Origin: Sthenelais limicola
Lineage: Eukaryota > Annelida > Polychaeta > Phyllodocida > Sigalionidae
Length of the DNA: 64,000 nt
Assembly: GCA_942159475.1 (NCBI GenBank)
Contig: OW804095.1
Coordinates: 62,834,773 to 62,898,772 of the forward strand
Reading direction: 5' to 3'
This document shows positions 21,701 to 30,390 of the stretch, one piece after another. How positions within the stretch are numbered: the stretch's first letter is position 1; each line of letters starts with the position of its first letter. The notes below the pieces were generated by a model that worked only from the letters and a program-made list of their open reading frames with translations, made no database searches and was not told where the DNA came from. The position numbers and the translations under genes are program-made.

Positions 21701-23597
21701 CCGTCTGGCCGAAACGGCGGATGAAGGCCGAAAGGAGCCGGAATTAGAACCGCCCTTAGAGCAGCGCAGAGTGCGCCGGCGTACGGGGGTAGCGTCGATT
21801 AAAGGAAAATATAGAAAGGAACGGGCGCGTAAAGGGGTTAGAGCGGCCTCTATTGACCCACCACAGATAGACTTCTATCGCAAAATAGAAGGGTACTATG
21901 GAACGCTGGGTACACAAGTGCAGTTCCTGCGTGCACAGAAAGTTGATGGCTTCTGTGTGGCTATGACCAAATACATCACTAAGGAGGAGCTTCCACGCGG
22001 AAACATGGAGGCACGGAAGGTGCTATTGCACCACGATTGCTTCCTTATATCGAGCGACGTTCTCTATCGCATCCCGCCACGTACACGCAGGGATGAAATC
22101 GGGGTTAGAGCGCAACTGGTGGTGCCTGAGGCAATGGTACGCAAGTTACTCGAACAGATACACGACTCTCCATTGGGTGCACACTTGGGGGCCGGTAAGG
22201 TAATGAGCGTATTGGCGCCGCGGTACTACTGGACGACTATGTCTCGAGACGTTACGCAATACATCGGCACTTGCGACAAGTGTCTGTCGAATAAACCAAA
22301 TAAGCATCCGATCAGGCTACCAATGACTGCCAGGCAGCCGGCCCCAGGGCCGTGGTCAGCAGTTATGATCGATACATTGGGACCTTTGCCAGAGACCACT
22401 AACCACAATAAATACATTCATGTGTGTGTGGATGTGTATAGTAGGTTCTGCGTGGCTTGGCCCACGGACAACATAAAGTCCTCAACACTTATTGAAGAAT
22501 TTTTCCGAAATGTGATAGCGGTTATGGGAGTACCAGCCGAGATTTATTCCGATAACGGCAGCTCTTTTAATTCAAAATTGTTCTCCGGGTTTTGCAAAAC
22601 CATGGGGATGCGACAGATCTTCTCGTCTGTTTACAAGCCCACGACAAACGGGCAGGTCGAAAGATGGAATTCGACACTTGTACAGGCGCTGAGGGCGTTC
22701 ACAGATGCATCGACACAGAAGGATTGGGATCGATATGTAGCACCAATTGTGTTCGCAGTTAACGCATCAGACGCACAGTCGCTTGGTTTCTGTCCCTTTC
22801 TACTGGTCTATGGCCGCCTACCCAAATTGCCGAGCGATCGGGTCCTACGTGAATACGAAGGGGACATTAAGCCGGTGCTCGAGCATTTAGCGGACATTTT
22901 GCAAAACCAGGAATTTTACGGTGAAATGGCACAGAAAAAGCTGGAGGAGTCGAAACAACGTATGAAGGCGAGATATGATAAGGGAACGAAAAGTCATTCG
23001 TTCGAGCCTGGTTCTCTCGTATACGTTCGCATTCAGCGATTGCTTCAAGCAGGGACAGCTATCAAGCTGCAGCCAAAATTCACGGGGCCATTCATGGTGA
23101 CAGCAAATCCCAGCCCATACACGGTAAAAGTGAGAAACATAGAAACTGGCAAAAGTCTTCCGAGACCCATCCATGTAATGCACTTAAAACCAGTGACAGT
23201 GGGATATGAGGGGGAATTCATAGAGAGGTTGCTGCCACCTAATCTAGTGCCAATTACCAATTACGCCAATTTAGAGACTCCCAGTCAAGATACCGAGGAC
23301 AAGGGAGATTGGCAGCTAGAAGTGAAGGAGCCAGAGGACAGTGCCATATCCCAAGAAACAAACGCACCAAAACACTTGACTCGCACTGTAGGTTCTAGAA
23401 ACGATAGACCTATATCTAGCGGTGTGGAACACACTATAGAGGCGCGAGCGGGCGGTGACGGGGAAACACGCGATGACTCATGTATAACCATGGGTATAGA
23501 CGGCGAGGAGGAGCTGAAGGGAGACCCTTGGGAAGTAGGGGAATTACCAGCGTTGGAGGGATGGGAGGAAGGAGAGACTAGCGTATATTTTCAGTAA
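18735..23597 (+). CDS. pol: Pol polyprotein: protease, reverse transcriptase, RNase H, integrase (about 1620 aa after the frameshift)
   Basis: These enzymes carry out particle maturation, reverse transcription and integration. Numbered from the first pol-frame ATG (18819), the aspartic protease has FLIDTGAS (DTG at about 79-81). Reverse transcriptase has LDAASGFYQV and the catalytic box YCDD (about 518-521), where YVDD or YIDD is commoner. RNase H has TIWTDAS (about 667) and TDHAAL. Integrase has an HHCC zinc domain (HDSPLGAHLG...CDKC, about 1115-1155) and a catalytic D,D,E (MIDTLG, SDNGSSF, NGQVERW; about 1183-1281). A GPY/F-type C-terminal segment (KFTGPFMV) is near 1425, followed by an acidic tail without a visible chromodomain. 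Between RNase H and integrase lies an unusual insert of about 300 charged residues (about 785-1100). No stop or frameshift was seen in the frame. Confidence 0.93.
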   Translation, partial: FFLDEPAERPSFWLGLESADITPAQEADMERRFQKRKYQKAARRKLADDKRTAQETVLAIEPTGTEIDMSSVKLTLSSGDNPGNIFLHTNCNVMGGMGGLRVPFLIDTGASVSCLSEQLYQKLRTMEATVHCVVNVRTRVFTADGAKHMANYKARVSFSLEHLSCICWFLIVPGLSIPAILGVDFLRKERASLTFGSEPRVHAVRLADTKVVPANSEFTCSAVVTYPEDMSATIGTLNNLKRPQPVSFAVKGAAVRPLPGTNIIPVTVFNAGRMPLTLHKDYVIAVYTVCDEDDLVPIDFSGEGGTHQGAQVSTCTGNMGGDVMGEEGGKGKKGSYTLGSDLTEDQKSSMSTLIAEYEGTFASKDKPIVQTDVYTHKIELKEGYVPINKNPYRLNPQMMAVMDKLLDEQIDLRVIEPASGESEFASPCFLVEKSRLGLDGKQEHRLVIDYRWVNSQIKDQARVFPRADETLENVGRLKGRYFSKLDAASGFYQVSLRESDRHISAFSTPRGVFQYRVIPMGLKTAPKAFHAVVEGVLKHIPNALPYCDDIIIASSTWDDHMADVRAVLAAFQKANMRFKAEKCAFGYRVIQFLGFVITKDGLMPDPDKVESIRSYPTPKTVKELRAFNGLANYYRAFIPNFSDKMHPLYILTKGPKKGRGEIAWGEEQETAFRSVKRALCEDALLQYPDYDKPFTIWTDASRVGLGGCLTQDDGSGFHRPVAFAGRSMNATERDYSATDRELLAIRFAVEKFKHYVLGTTFEVYTDHAALLAINSKQDLTGRMARWLDWFGNFDFQIKHIKGSLNLVPDVLSRRPYPEGRGEKLDPTSNVDRKVRFREVNFIRYFGAGDLVQMAPIRKYRRPSILKNGKLRNKRRDAKSADQEAVVETERVEGTPINPYNIRVDEGQPIERDTGATDEYVAVMESRRVRKPTEKMREWTKEIAAKREKKTLLKTVVEEVTEPVDHSDSDNASSDDDRDGAEEQGPRRSARLAETADEGRKEPELEPPLEQRRVRRRTGVASIKGKYRKERARKGVRAASIDPPQIDFYRKIEGYYGTLGTQVQFLRAQKVDGFCVAMTKYITKEELPRGNMEARKVLLHHDCFLISSDVLYRIPPRTRRDEIGVRAQLVVPEAMVRKLLEQIHDSPLGAHLGAGKVMSVLAPRYYWTTMSRDVTQYIGTCDKCLSNKPNKHPIRLPMTARQPAPGPWSAVMIDTLGPLPETTNHNKYIHVCVDVYSRFCVAWPTDNIKSSTLIEEFFRNVIAVMGVPAEIYSDNGSSFNSKLFSGFCKTMGMRQIFSSVYKPTTNGQVERWNSTLVQALRAFTDASTQKDWDRYVAPIVFAVNASDAQSLGFCPFLLVYGRLPKLPSDRVLREYEGDIKPVLEHLADILQNQEFYGEMAQKKLEESKQRMKARYDKGTKSHSFEPGSLVYVRIQRLLQAGTAIKLQPKFTGPFMVTANPSPYTVKVRNIETGKSLPRPIHVMHLKPVTVGYEGEFIERLLPPNLVPITNYANLETPSQDTEDKGDWQLEVKEPEDSAISQETNAPKHLTRTVGSRNDRPISSGVEHTIEARAGGDGETRDDSCITMGIDGEEELKGDPWEVGELPALEGWEEGETSVYFQ

Positions 23598-24581
23598 AAA
23601 GAAATGGGGAATATGAGAGTAACACATTGTGCTGTATGTATGGGTTTGAGGGGAATCTAGCAGGCAGACACAGGTGAACTTGCTCTGAACGGAATTAGGA
23701 GTTAGTGAACGAATATTTTCCTTTTATGTACTCTCGCCTCTTGTCTCTTTTGAAGGCACTATCATATATTTTTTTATTCCTTTCGCCCAGGTGTTTCTAT
23801 TGTTGGGCTGAGGTGCATATTGCAATCCAGATCTTATAATTAATTTAGTTTGTAATATGATTTATGGATGTTAAAGATAGGAGCAAGACAGGAATGTGCT
23901 ACGGCTGCAAATCCTTTTAATTGACATTGCAGAAGCTTGGTCAGGGTTCGGAAGTAGTGCTAAAATTATAAGCAGTTATGTATATATTCGGCTGGAGTGT
24001 ATATTCGGCTGGAGAGTTCACACAGGAGGTGTTTTGTTCACATAGGATGTAATTACAGGGGGAGGGACAGGGGTCAACCATGGGTCAACCTAGTTGCAAG
24101 TTCAGAGTGCTAGCAATCAAACATACAATCGATATAGATGGCTGATTGAAATAGATTGGGGCAGGGTCGAAGTGGGGAGGGGCGGGGAGGAGTAATTTTA
24201 TAAGTGGGAGCGTAACAGCAGGTGTAATCGTTGGTGCTCGATCGAAGCGTTTGACCGGTGCATGAACTCTGTGCAGTGATACCTGATTTTTATAAGGTCC
24301 ATTCAGACTGATATAATGCTGGGTGGTGCCTTGGGATTGTCTGCTGGTCTGATCTGTGATCAAGGGTCGGCGGATTAGAGGGTCTGAACTGTCTATGAAC
24401 TGGTAAAGGTACAAGGGAGATAATAAATAAAACCTGTAGAAGTGATACGGCCGATAAGCATTATTAGTACTAATTTTATTGATAGAAGGTATAGAGAAGT
24501 CACACAAGCAAGTTGAGGATATAATTATACAATAATTGAACTGAATAGGCATCAATTACTATTACAATCCACTCAAAGAAA
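23598..24581. other. Non-coding spacer between pol and the small ORF of the LTR element
   Basis: It holds a short direct repeat (TATATTCGGCTGGAG, twice, about 23981-24013) and a purine tract (ACAGGGGGAGGGACAGGGG, about 24055-24073) that resembles a second polypurine tract. A 156-codon antisense ORF (24555-24085) has no recognisable domain. Confidence 0.5.
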
Positions 24582-24986
24582 ATGGCGACTAATGGGAACA
24601 GCTATATACACTATAATCCAGTGTGGAGAATGATCGCAATAGCTATGTCGGCCGCTCATCAAGCAAGAATAGAAGCTGAGAGAAAGCCCGTTTTAAGGAA
24701 GTCAGTCGCCCAGCGCGGACGGCGGAGAGCGAACAATGTGCAGGTGGGGAATGGCAGTACTCCCACACCTGGAAAGGTCTTGTTTTGTGAATGTGGAGAG
24801 GATAAAGAGGTTTGCCGCGACTGCTGGACTTACGAGACAACTCCAGAACCCACGTGGTTGTCAGAGTGGGTCGTTGAGGACTGGAACGAAGAGGTAAAGA
24901 ATAGAGGAGACAGTACTTTTGCCCTGAAAGACGTAGTCGAGGACTGTGAGTTGCTGGCAAAGTCCCGCAAAATAAAAATCATTTAG
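24582..24986 (+). CDS. Small accessory ORF between pol and env (134 aa, unrecognised, Cys and Arg motifs)
   Basis: Not recognised. The ATG has a good start context (AAAATGG). The product has an Arg-rich patch (RGRRRANN, about residue 46-53), a cysteine cluster CECGEDKEVCRDC (C-x-C-x6-C-x2-C, about 69-82, possibly zinc-binding), then an acidic, Trp-containing stretch (WLSEWVVEDWNEE) and a Lys-rich end. A small basic/cysteine protein encoded between pol and env is the sort of layout seen for regulatory genes of complex retroviruses. Any regulatory or RNA-binding role is inference from size, position and composition only. No splice acceptor is obvious just upstream, so how it would be expressed is unclear. 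Open length and clean composition in otherwise non-coding DNA support it being real. Confidence 0.55.
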   Translation: MATNGNSYIHYNPVWRMIAIAMSAAHQARIEAERKPVLRKSVAQRGRRRANNVQVGNGSTPTPGKVLFCECGEDKEVCRDCWTYETTPEPTWLSEWVVEDWNEEVKNRGDSTFALKDVVEDCELLAKSRKIKII

Positions 24987-27550
24987 TCACTCGATTACAA
25001 CCAGCAGAGACCATGTAAGAACTGTGACAGTCTGAGCGAGAAGGTGCCATTTGTTTTAATGATTTTATAAGGGCCATTTTGTTTTAAAATAGGTCTAATA
25101 TTTAAAATGATCTGGTTTTTTAAACTGTTTCTCTAATTGGGCACTGAATATGTATAGGTGTACGTGGTAATTTTTGTTTGAAAGTTCGAATATTTGATAT
25201 AGGGTTTGGATATCTTACTCGTGATACCATCTTGCTGTCCACTTTGCGAGATTCTCTTTAAAAAATTGGAAAGGATTTAAATTGCAGTAATGTAACAGGA
25301 TCAGCAGATGGATTTATTTCTCATAAAATATAAATGAGTCGTACTAAAGAGGGTAGCGAAGGTACTCTGTATATGACAATTAGAGAAAAAATTATATTGA
25401 CTAGAGTGATATCTCTTATCTCTGAACTTGTGCGTGCTAATGCCCTTTAATCTTGTAGAGTGTTTCTTTTTGGTTTCTAGGTTTTTTTTTTTTTATTGTT
25501 GATATGGAAGTCGCGCTCATACACGTCTGTATGAGTAGGCATGAAAGGGATTAGGAAATCAATGGGGGAGGGGGGAAACTGGTGAAAACATATTGTTGGT
25601 GAGACTTATCGCTTTAGAGAGGTACTGATGACCGATGGATGAACCTAGCTCTCAGTAATCCGCTAGATATATCTGGCTGTTGCAAGAATTAGCTACAATT
25701 GGACTCGCTATTTTAAGTGGGGTGGGGGGCTGTATGAAGTTTGATGCACATCCTGCGAAACCGGACTATTCCTGTACTTTCCCTGACGCTTAAATTAACC
25801 GAATCACAGAGTAAACAAAGTATGGGGAGTGCAGAGTCTTGATCGGGGCAATAAGTGTCTAACTTCGTTAAGATTGCTACAGATTTGGTGACCGGCCAAA
25901 CGGTCATTGCAGGACGGGGGACATTACAATTAAAATAAGTGCCATTAGATGAGATTGGGTGTACACGACCCTGTCTTACAGTTAGCAGGGGACAAGCTAG
26001 CTCTGTGACACTAGTTAAGATAAGGTCGAGCTAGGTTAACTAACTCCATGGGAATTCTAGAGAACTGAGCAATGAGAATAAGAACTCAAGATCGATAAAT
26101 ACAATGAAGAAATGTTTCAGTTTCCCGTCATGAGCTTTTATTTTAGTACAATGTGCAGGAGGTCCAGCCTCTCAGGTCGCTACGGGCCCGGCGGGGCAGT
26201 CACTGGCGGGCGTCCCCTGCAGGAGCCTCGGCATCGCACGGCCTGGAAAAGACGGAAAGAATTTTTTATCTCCTATTTCATATGCAAGTTTAGAATAAAA
26301 ACGTTTATGATAAGGCTATATTATTGCTATATCGAACATTATTATTATATCGATATCTCATATTATCACCATAAGTTGTTAGGTCTGTGGTGATGGTTAC
26401 ACACAGCGTTAATAATAAGATTTAGTAATAAGATTTTATATTTAGCCGTTTTAGTAGTTAATTCTTTAGTAATTAGTTTTTTGTTTTATTTTTACTCTTT
26501 TTTTTTTCTCGCTGCATAGAAAAACTTTAAGTCGAATGAAATATGTGGCAGCGCCTGAGACGATTGGATTAGTTAGCGAGGAAAAGTGGGCAAATGAGGG
26601 AGGGAGGGGAAGTCTTACTGACCTTTAGTAGGCTAGAAATTAGACTTTTGATTTCTTGAGTTAATTTTGATGTTGTATTCGTTGTTTATTCGTTGTTTTT
26701 TCCTTCTAAACGAAAGATAGGGGTCAGGATCTAGATACATCAGCTAGTGTTAGGTAATAAACTAGAACTCCCGTTAATACACTGGAGCTGACCCTTGGGT
26801 GACATTACAGGGGGAGGGGGGAGGTCAATTTTTGGCACTGTCTGACTTATGTTTTTCAGAGTTTGGTCGTCATGCTAGGCTTGGTGACAGGAGCTGGTGG
26901 AAATTGCCACGGGGATGATCGTCATTTCATTGAGCCAATGGGGTGGCAGTTCTGAGGTAGGGCACTGTTGGTTTATGGCAAGGGGGATGGGTGATTTATT
27001 GAGAATGTGCATTTATGCATATTAATGAGAGGAGGTGCAGATGGACCTACGCAGAGGCCCCTGCATGGAATCACAAGTGCATTCCCCCTGTTTAATATTC
27101 ATGAATAGCATCAGGTGGTATGACTATAGCTCTACACAACTCCTAGGCCTGGGAGGGAGCTATAGCCCCAACTACTTGGGCTTTGTCAGGTGTTAACCTT
27201 GTCTCAGAAATGTGAGGAATAGGATGCAAAAGCAAAGAGGGCGGTCCCCTAGAAATAAACGATGAACCATGAACTGGCAACGCCCACCGCTTGGGGACGA
27301 GAGTCAAAATATGGGCGCTACCTTTGGGGGCGTCCACTGTGGAGCTGCACTGACCAACCAGCGGGGCATGTATAATTGGCTATAATTATTATTAATAGCG
27401 CCCAAAAGTCTGATATATAGAAGGGTCAGGTAGAGAAACAGCCCTCTTGAAAGCTCGAAGTCACTTGGAAAAGACCTGCAAACCAAACGCTACATTGGAA
27501 GTTTGGCAGAGCGGTTGTATTTATCATTGTTTTTTTTTGTTGTTGCTAAG
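24987..27550. other. Long non-coding spacer between the small ORF and env of the LTR element
   Basis: About 2.6 kb with no convincing gene. It contains several G-rich purine tracts: about 25564-25576, 25718-25730, 26596-26610 and 26808-26823. The tract near 26808 shares ATTACAGGGGGAGGG with the one near 24053. A short GC-rich patch at 26155-26260 lies in an ORF of 93 codons (26112-26393) with an Arg-rich middle; I do not call it a gene. The end of the region (27530-27550) has a pyrimidine run and AG that fits a splice acceptor. Confidence 0.5.
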
Positions 27551-27590
27551 GATCCAAAAAGACAAGAGCTATGGCTTGTTTGGCTCTATG
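27551..27590 (+). other. Probable small leader exon for env (splice acceptor before, donor after)
   Basis: A T-rich run ending CTAAG (to 27550) is followed by 40 bases containing an ATG at 27571, then TATG|GTAAGT, a strong donor at 27591. A good acceptor (TATATGTTTTAG) lies at 27711-27722. Splicing 27590 to 27723 would keep the ATG at 27571 in the env reading frame, by phase arithmetic. It would replace the intron-located ATG at 27697. A possible upstream donor just inside gag (GAGA|GTGAGG, GT at 16496) also agrees in phase. All of this is inference from consensus sites. Confidence 0.5.
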
Positions 27591-27696
27591 GTAAGTTTTG
27601 ATTTCTCCAAAAAAGCCTCTAAAAATGCCTGTTTCTAAGACCTACTACCAATATGGATAACATAGGTTGACACTAAATTTGGGTAGGTAATAATGC

Positions 27697-30246
27697 ATGA
27701 CTTCTTTTTGTATATGTTTTAGGCTTGTGACTGGTGGTATATTACTCTGTGCTCCCGCCTTTGTGACGTCGAGTACGCCGAGAATCCGCCACAATTACGG
27801 GACAGTGTTCTCGCCGCAGGGGAGATTGGTAACAGGGGTGGAAAAAGTGACAGTGGCATTTTTGAAGGACGTCAGAATCGATCCTCCTGTTGCTAGCCGC
27901 ACGAGTGAAGGGCCTAGATCGGGCCCATATAAACAGCTAGCAGACACGTTAAACAGGAGGTTGGCTCTGGCTGATTTTGAGGCCAGGAAACTTTATGAGA
28001 GAATCGGGGATATTTTGGGTAAAATACCTGCAAAAACCAGAAGTAGACGGGCGAAGAGGGATGCCCCATTATCTTTTTTTGGCGATATTTTTCATGATAT
28101 TTTTGGGACTGTCACTGACAGAGAATTAGAGGTGGTTTCCAGGCGCATAGGCCAAATTATAAGGCTAAATAGGCTAGGGGAAATAATCGATCACAGTAGG
28201 GATGAGGCTATTAATTTACTAGCTGGTAACACCAACGCCCTACTGTCTTATTTAGAGCTTCACACCAATCAGAGTAGATACCTTTTACGAAATATGAATA
28301 ATAGGTGGAAGCTGTTTGCTAACAGAACAGCTGCGCAATCAGATAGTTTTCATCATGATGTACACCAGGCAAACAAGATCTATCATTTTTTCCATGAAAG
28401 CATGTTGGGGCACGTGGCGGTCTCTGAGTATATTGAAAAGGCCAGGGCCATAGAATACACGTTAGAGGGTTTAGTGGAGGGGAGGGTCTCACCTGCGCTT
28501 GGTAGGGAATTTAGAAATTCTCCTTGGAAGGGAAGGGTACGTGCTTTATATGGGACAAACGTCACGCTGGAGATTTTAGATACAGAAATAAATTGGGGGG
28601 TTACAGACAGAATAGTCAGGACTATGGATCAACTAGAGATAGATGTGGCAGTTTATGTGACCAGACACCCCCAACGTTATAATCTATATCAAATGGAGGC
28701 GATGCCTCTGCCCTTACACGTCCATGCAAGCAACATGACAGGTTACACTATATTAAGAGGGGCAGGGAAAAGGCTGTTGGCTCACAGCGGGGAGGGAGGG
28801 GAGCTCTTGGAGTTGGGTGAAGGTCGCCTGGGTCAATGCATTCATGATGGGCTATATTTGTGTGAATTTCTGCTGCTATCATCGAAAAGTCGCACAGAAA
28901 GATGTTTTAATGCTCTCTTTTATGACATTCCTGTCTTAGTGAAAGAGTCATGCGATTTTTTAATAAAGCCTAACGTCACAGCAGAGCCTATGATTAGAAA
29001 CATAGTGGGGTCTCTGTATTTAATGATTAATGTAGGGGATAGAGGGTTCATCTCTTGTAATGGGACCAATGTTACAGTTCAGGTTGGGGGGATAGCTGTT
29101 TTTAATATTAACTGCGGATGTGTTTTGACGGTCGGGGGACATAACTTGTTTCATTCAATTAATGATTGTCCCGATACTTCAAGGGATGAGGCTATTACAG
29201 TTAGGCTTGCTAATGGAATTAATTTGGCTTTTGCTACTGCTTTCAACGTACCCATGTATAACCTATCTGGGGGCAGTCTCACCAATTTCCTGATTCACCT
29301 GAGAATACCAACAGGGGAGGAGTTAGTAAAGGGACTCGATCACCTGCCTGAAGGGATGTTAGAGAGGGGATTAGAGCTCAGTAAAGTAGTCAGCATGCTG
29401 CATGAACAAAAGAAAATAGCAGATTCCATGGTCTCCTCAGCATGGAAGTGGGTGAGTGAGGCCACCACCGTACCGCACGTTACAGTGGGGGTGTGGGCCT
29501 TTGAGGTTTTTCATTTACTTATAACTCTAATTCTATGTTATAGGGTTTGGCGCTTGTCGGCGGTGCTGGCAATGGTACACGTGGCGGCTGCTCAGTCAGT
29601 TGAGGAAACACTGGATGACTTCCCCACTTTTCAGAGCATTGAAAAAGTGGAATTGTTCCCCATCAAGGGATTCAAGGGCTGGGCAAACGAACCCATCCCA
29701 ACAATCCCCATGCCAGAAATGCCAAAACCGGGTGGGTTCAAGTGGGGCTACGTTGAAATGGCAGCCAGCATCTTCGCGGTTATAGTACTTTTTAAATTAG
29801 TCAGGTGGGTCTATCTAAGACGAAGCTCGGGGGGTCTTACAGCACTGCAGGCCCGCAATTTCACCAATCTAGTCCTAAGGGTCCAAACACAAGAGGCTTC
29901 TGCCGAAATACACCTATTTAAACTTTTATACCCGATCACCATGCTAGAAACAACCAACACACCAAGGGCTGTAGGGGTGGTAGCAACTAGGACTTGTTGG
30001 GGACCACAGATAAATGTCAGCATCGTGTGGTCAGACCCTTTGAATGTACGTAATGGTGATAAGGTCGACAAGGTAAAGTTGCCTGAAGATGTATCTTTCT
30101 GGTCATTCAGATCGAGCAGGAAAGTTGAGATTTTGAATTGTACTGCCGCTGGACGCCTCCTGGTAGCCATCGATGCGGCAGGCAGGGAAACAGCCGTGGG
30201 TTATTTGGGAGTGGGGGAGATTAGTAAAGCTTTCCAAACCGTCTAG
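27697..30246 (+). CDS. env: Env-type membrane fusion glycoprotein of the LTR element (F-protein-like, up to 849 aa)
   Basis: This is the particle surface protein for cell entry. It has a hydrophobic signal-like N-terminus and a furin-type cleavage site (RSRRAKR, residues 115-121 of the ORF). After the site comes a hydrophobic stretch (SFFGDIFHDIFGT) resembling the fusion peptide of baculovirus F and errantivirus Env proteins, then a heptad-like helix. There are several N-glycosylation sites (for example NQS, NVT, NMT) and many cysteines. Hydrophobic segments lie at about 596-620 and 690-709, and the C-terminal tail after the second is about 140 residues, unusually long. Between them is an AMVHVAAAQS stretch that could be a signal-peptidase site. 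The ATG at 27697 is inside a probable intron; the true start may be in the leader exon at 27571. No break was seen. Confidence 0.85.
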   Translation: MTSFCICFRLVTGGILLCAPAFVTSSTPRIRHNYGTVFSPQGRLVTGVEKVTVAFLKDVRIDPPVASRTSEGPRSGPYKQLADTLNRRLALADFEARKLYERIGDILGKIPAKTRSRRAKRDAPLSFFGDIFHDIFGTVTDRELEVVSRRIGQIIRLNRLGEIIDHSRDEAINLLAGNTNALLSYLELHTNQSRYLLRNMNNRWKLFANRTAAQSDSFHHDVHQANKIYHFFHESMLGHVAVSEYIEKARAIEYTLEGLVEGRVSPALGREFRNSPWKGRVRALYGTNVTLEILDTEINWGVTDRIVRTMDQLEIDVAVYVTRHPQRYNLYQMEAMPLPLHVHASNMTGYTILRGAGKRLLAHSGEGGELLELGEGRLGQCIHDGLYLCEFLLLSSKSRTERCFNALFYDIPVLVKESCDFLIKPNVTAEPMIRNIVGSLYLMINVGDRGFISCNGTNVTVQVGGIAVFNINCGCVLTVGGHNLFHSINDCPDTSRDEAITVRLANGINLAFATAFNVPMYNLSGGSLTNFLIHLRIPTGEELVKGLDHLPEGMLERGLELSKVVSMLHEQKKIADSMVSSAWKWVSEATTVPHVTVGVWAFEVFHLLITLILCYRVWRLSAVLAMVHVAAAQSVEETLDDFPTFQSIEKVELFPIKGFKGWANEPIPTIPMPEMPKPGGFKWGYVEMAASIFAVIVLFKLVRWVYLRRSSGGLTALQARNFTNLVLRVQTQEASAEIHLFKLLYPITMLETTNTPRAVGVVATRTCWGPQINVSIVWSDPLNVRNGDKVDKVKLPEDVSFWSFRSSRKVEILNCTAAGRLLVAIDAAGRETAVGYLGVGEISKAFQTV

Positions 30247-30345
30247 AAAATTTTTTGAAGCCGCTTGTATATATGAGAGAAATCTGCGAACCTTCAGTTA
30301 CTTTAGAATAAGCTAGTCAAATAAGGGAATGTAGCTAGAAAGCTA

Positions 30346-30390
30346 ATAACTAACTTGAACCAGACAGCACTCTGCTGTCTTGTTAGTTAT
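30346..30390 (+). repeat. Two-part RNA hairpin 100 bases after the env stop
   Basis: The outer stem pairs ATAACTAAC (30346-30354) with GTTAGTTAT (30382-30390). The inner stem pairs AGACAGCA (30362-30369) with TGCTGTCT (30373-30380) around a 3-base loop. Both are perfect, with an asymmetric internal loop. A role in RNA export or packaging is possible but unproven. Confidence 0.55.

Noticed and set aside
24085..24555. 156-codon antisense ORF between pol and the small ORF
   Set aside because: No domain, no splice or start context, and composition typical of AT-rich chance frames. Kept only as a note on the spacer.
26112..26393. 93-codon ORF with an Arg-rich middle before env
   Set aside because: The Arg content follows a short GC-rich patch, the rest is AT-derived Tyr/Ile, and there is no start or splice support.
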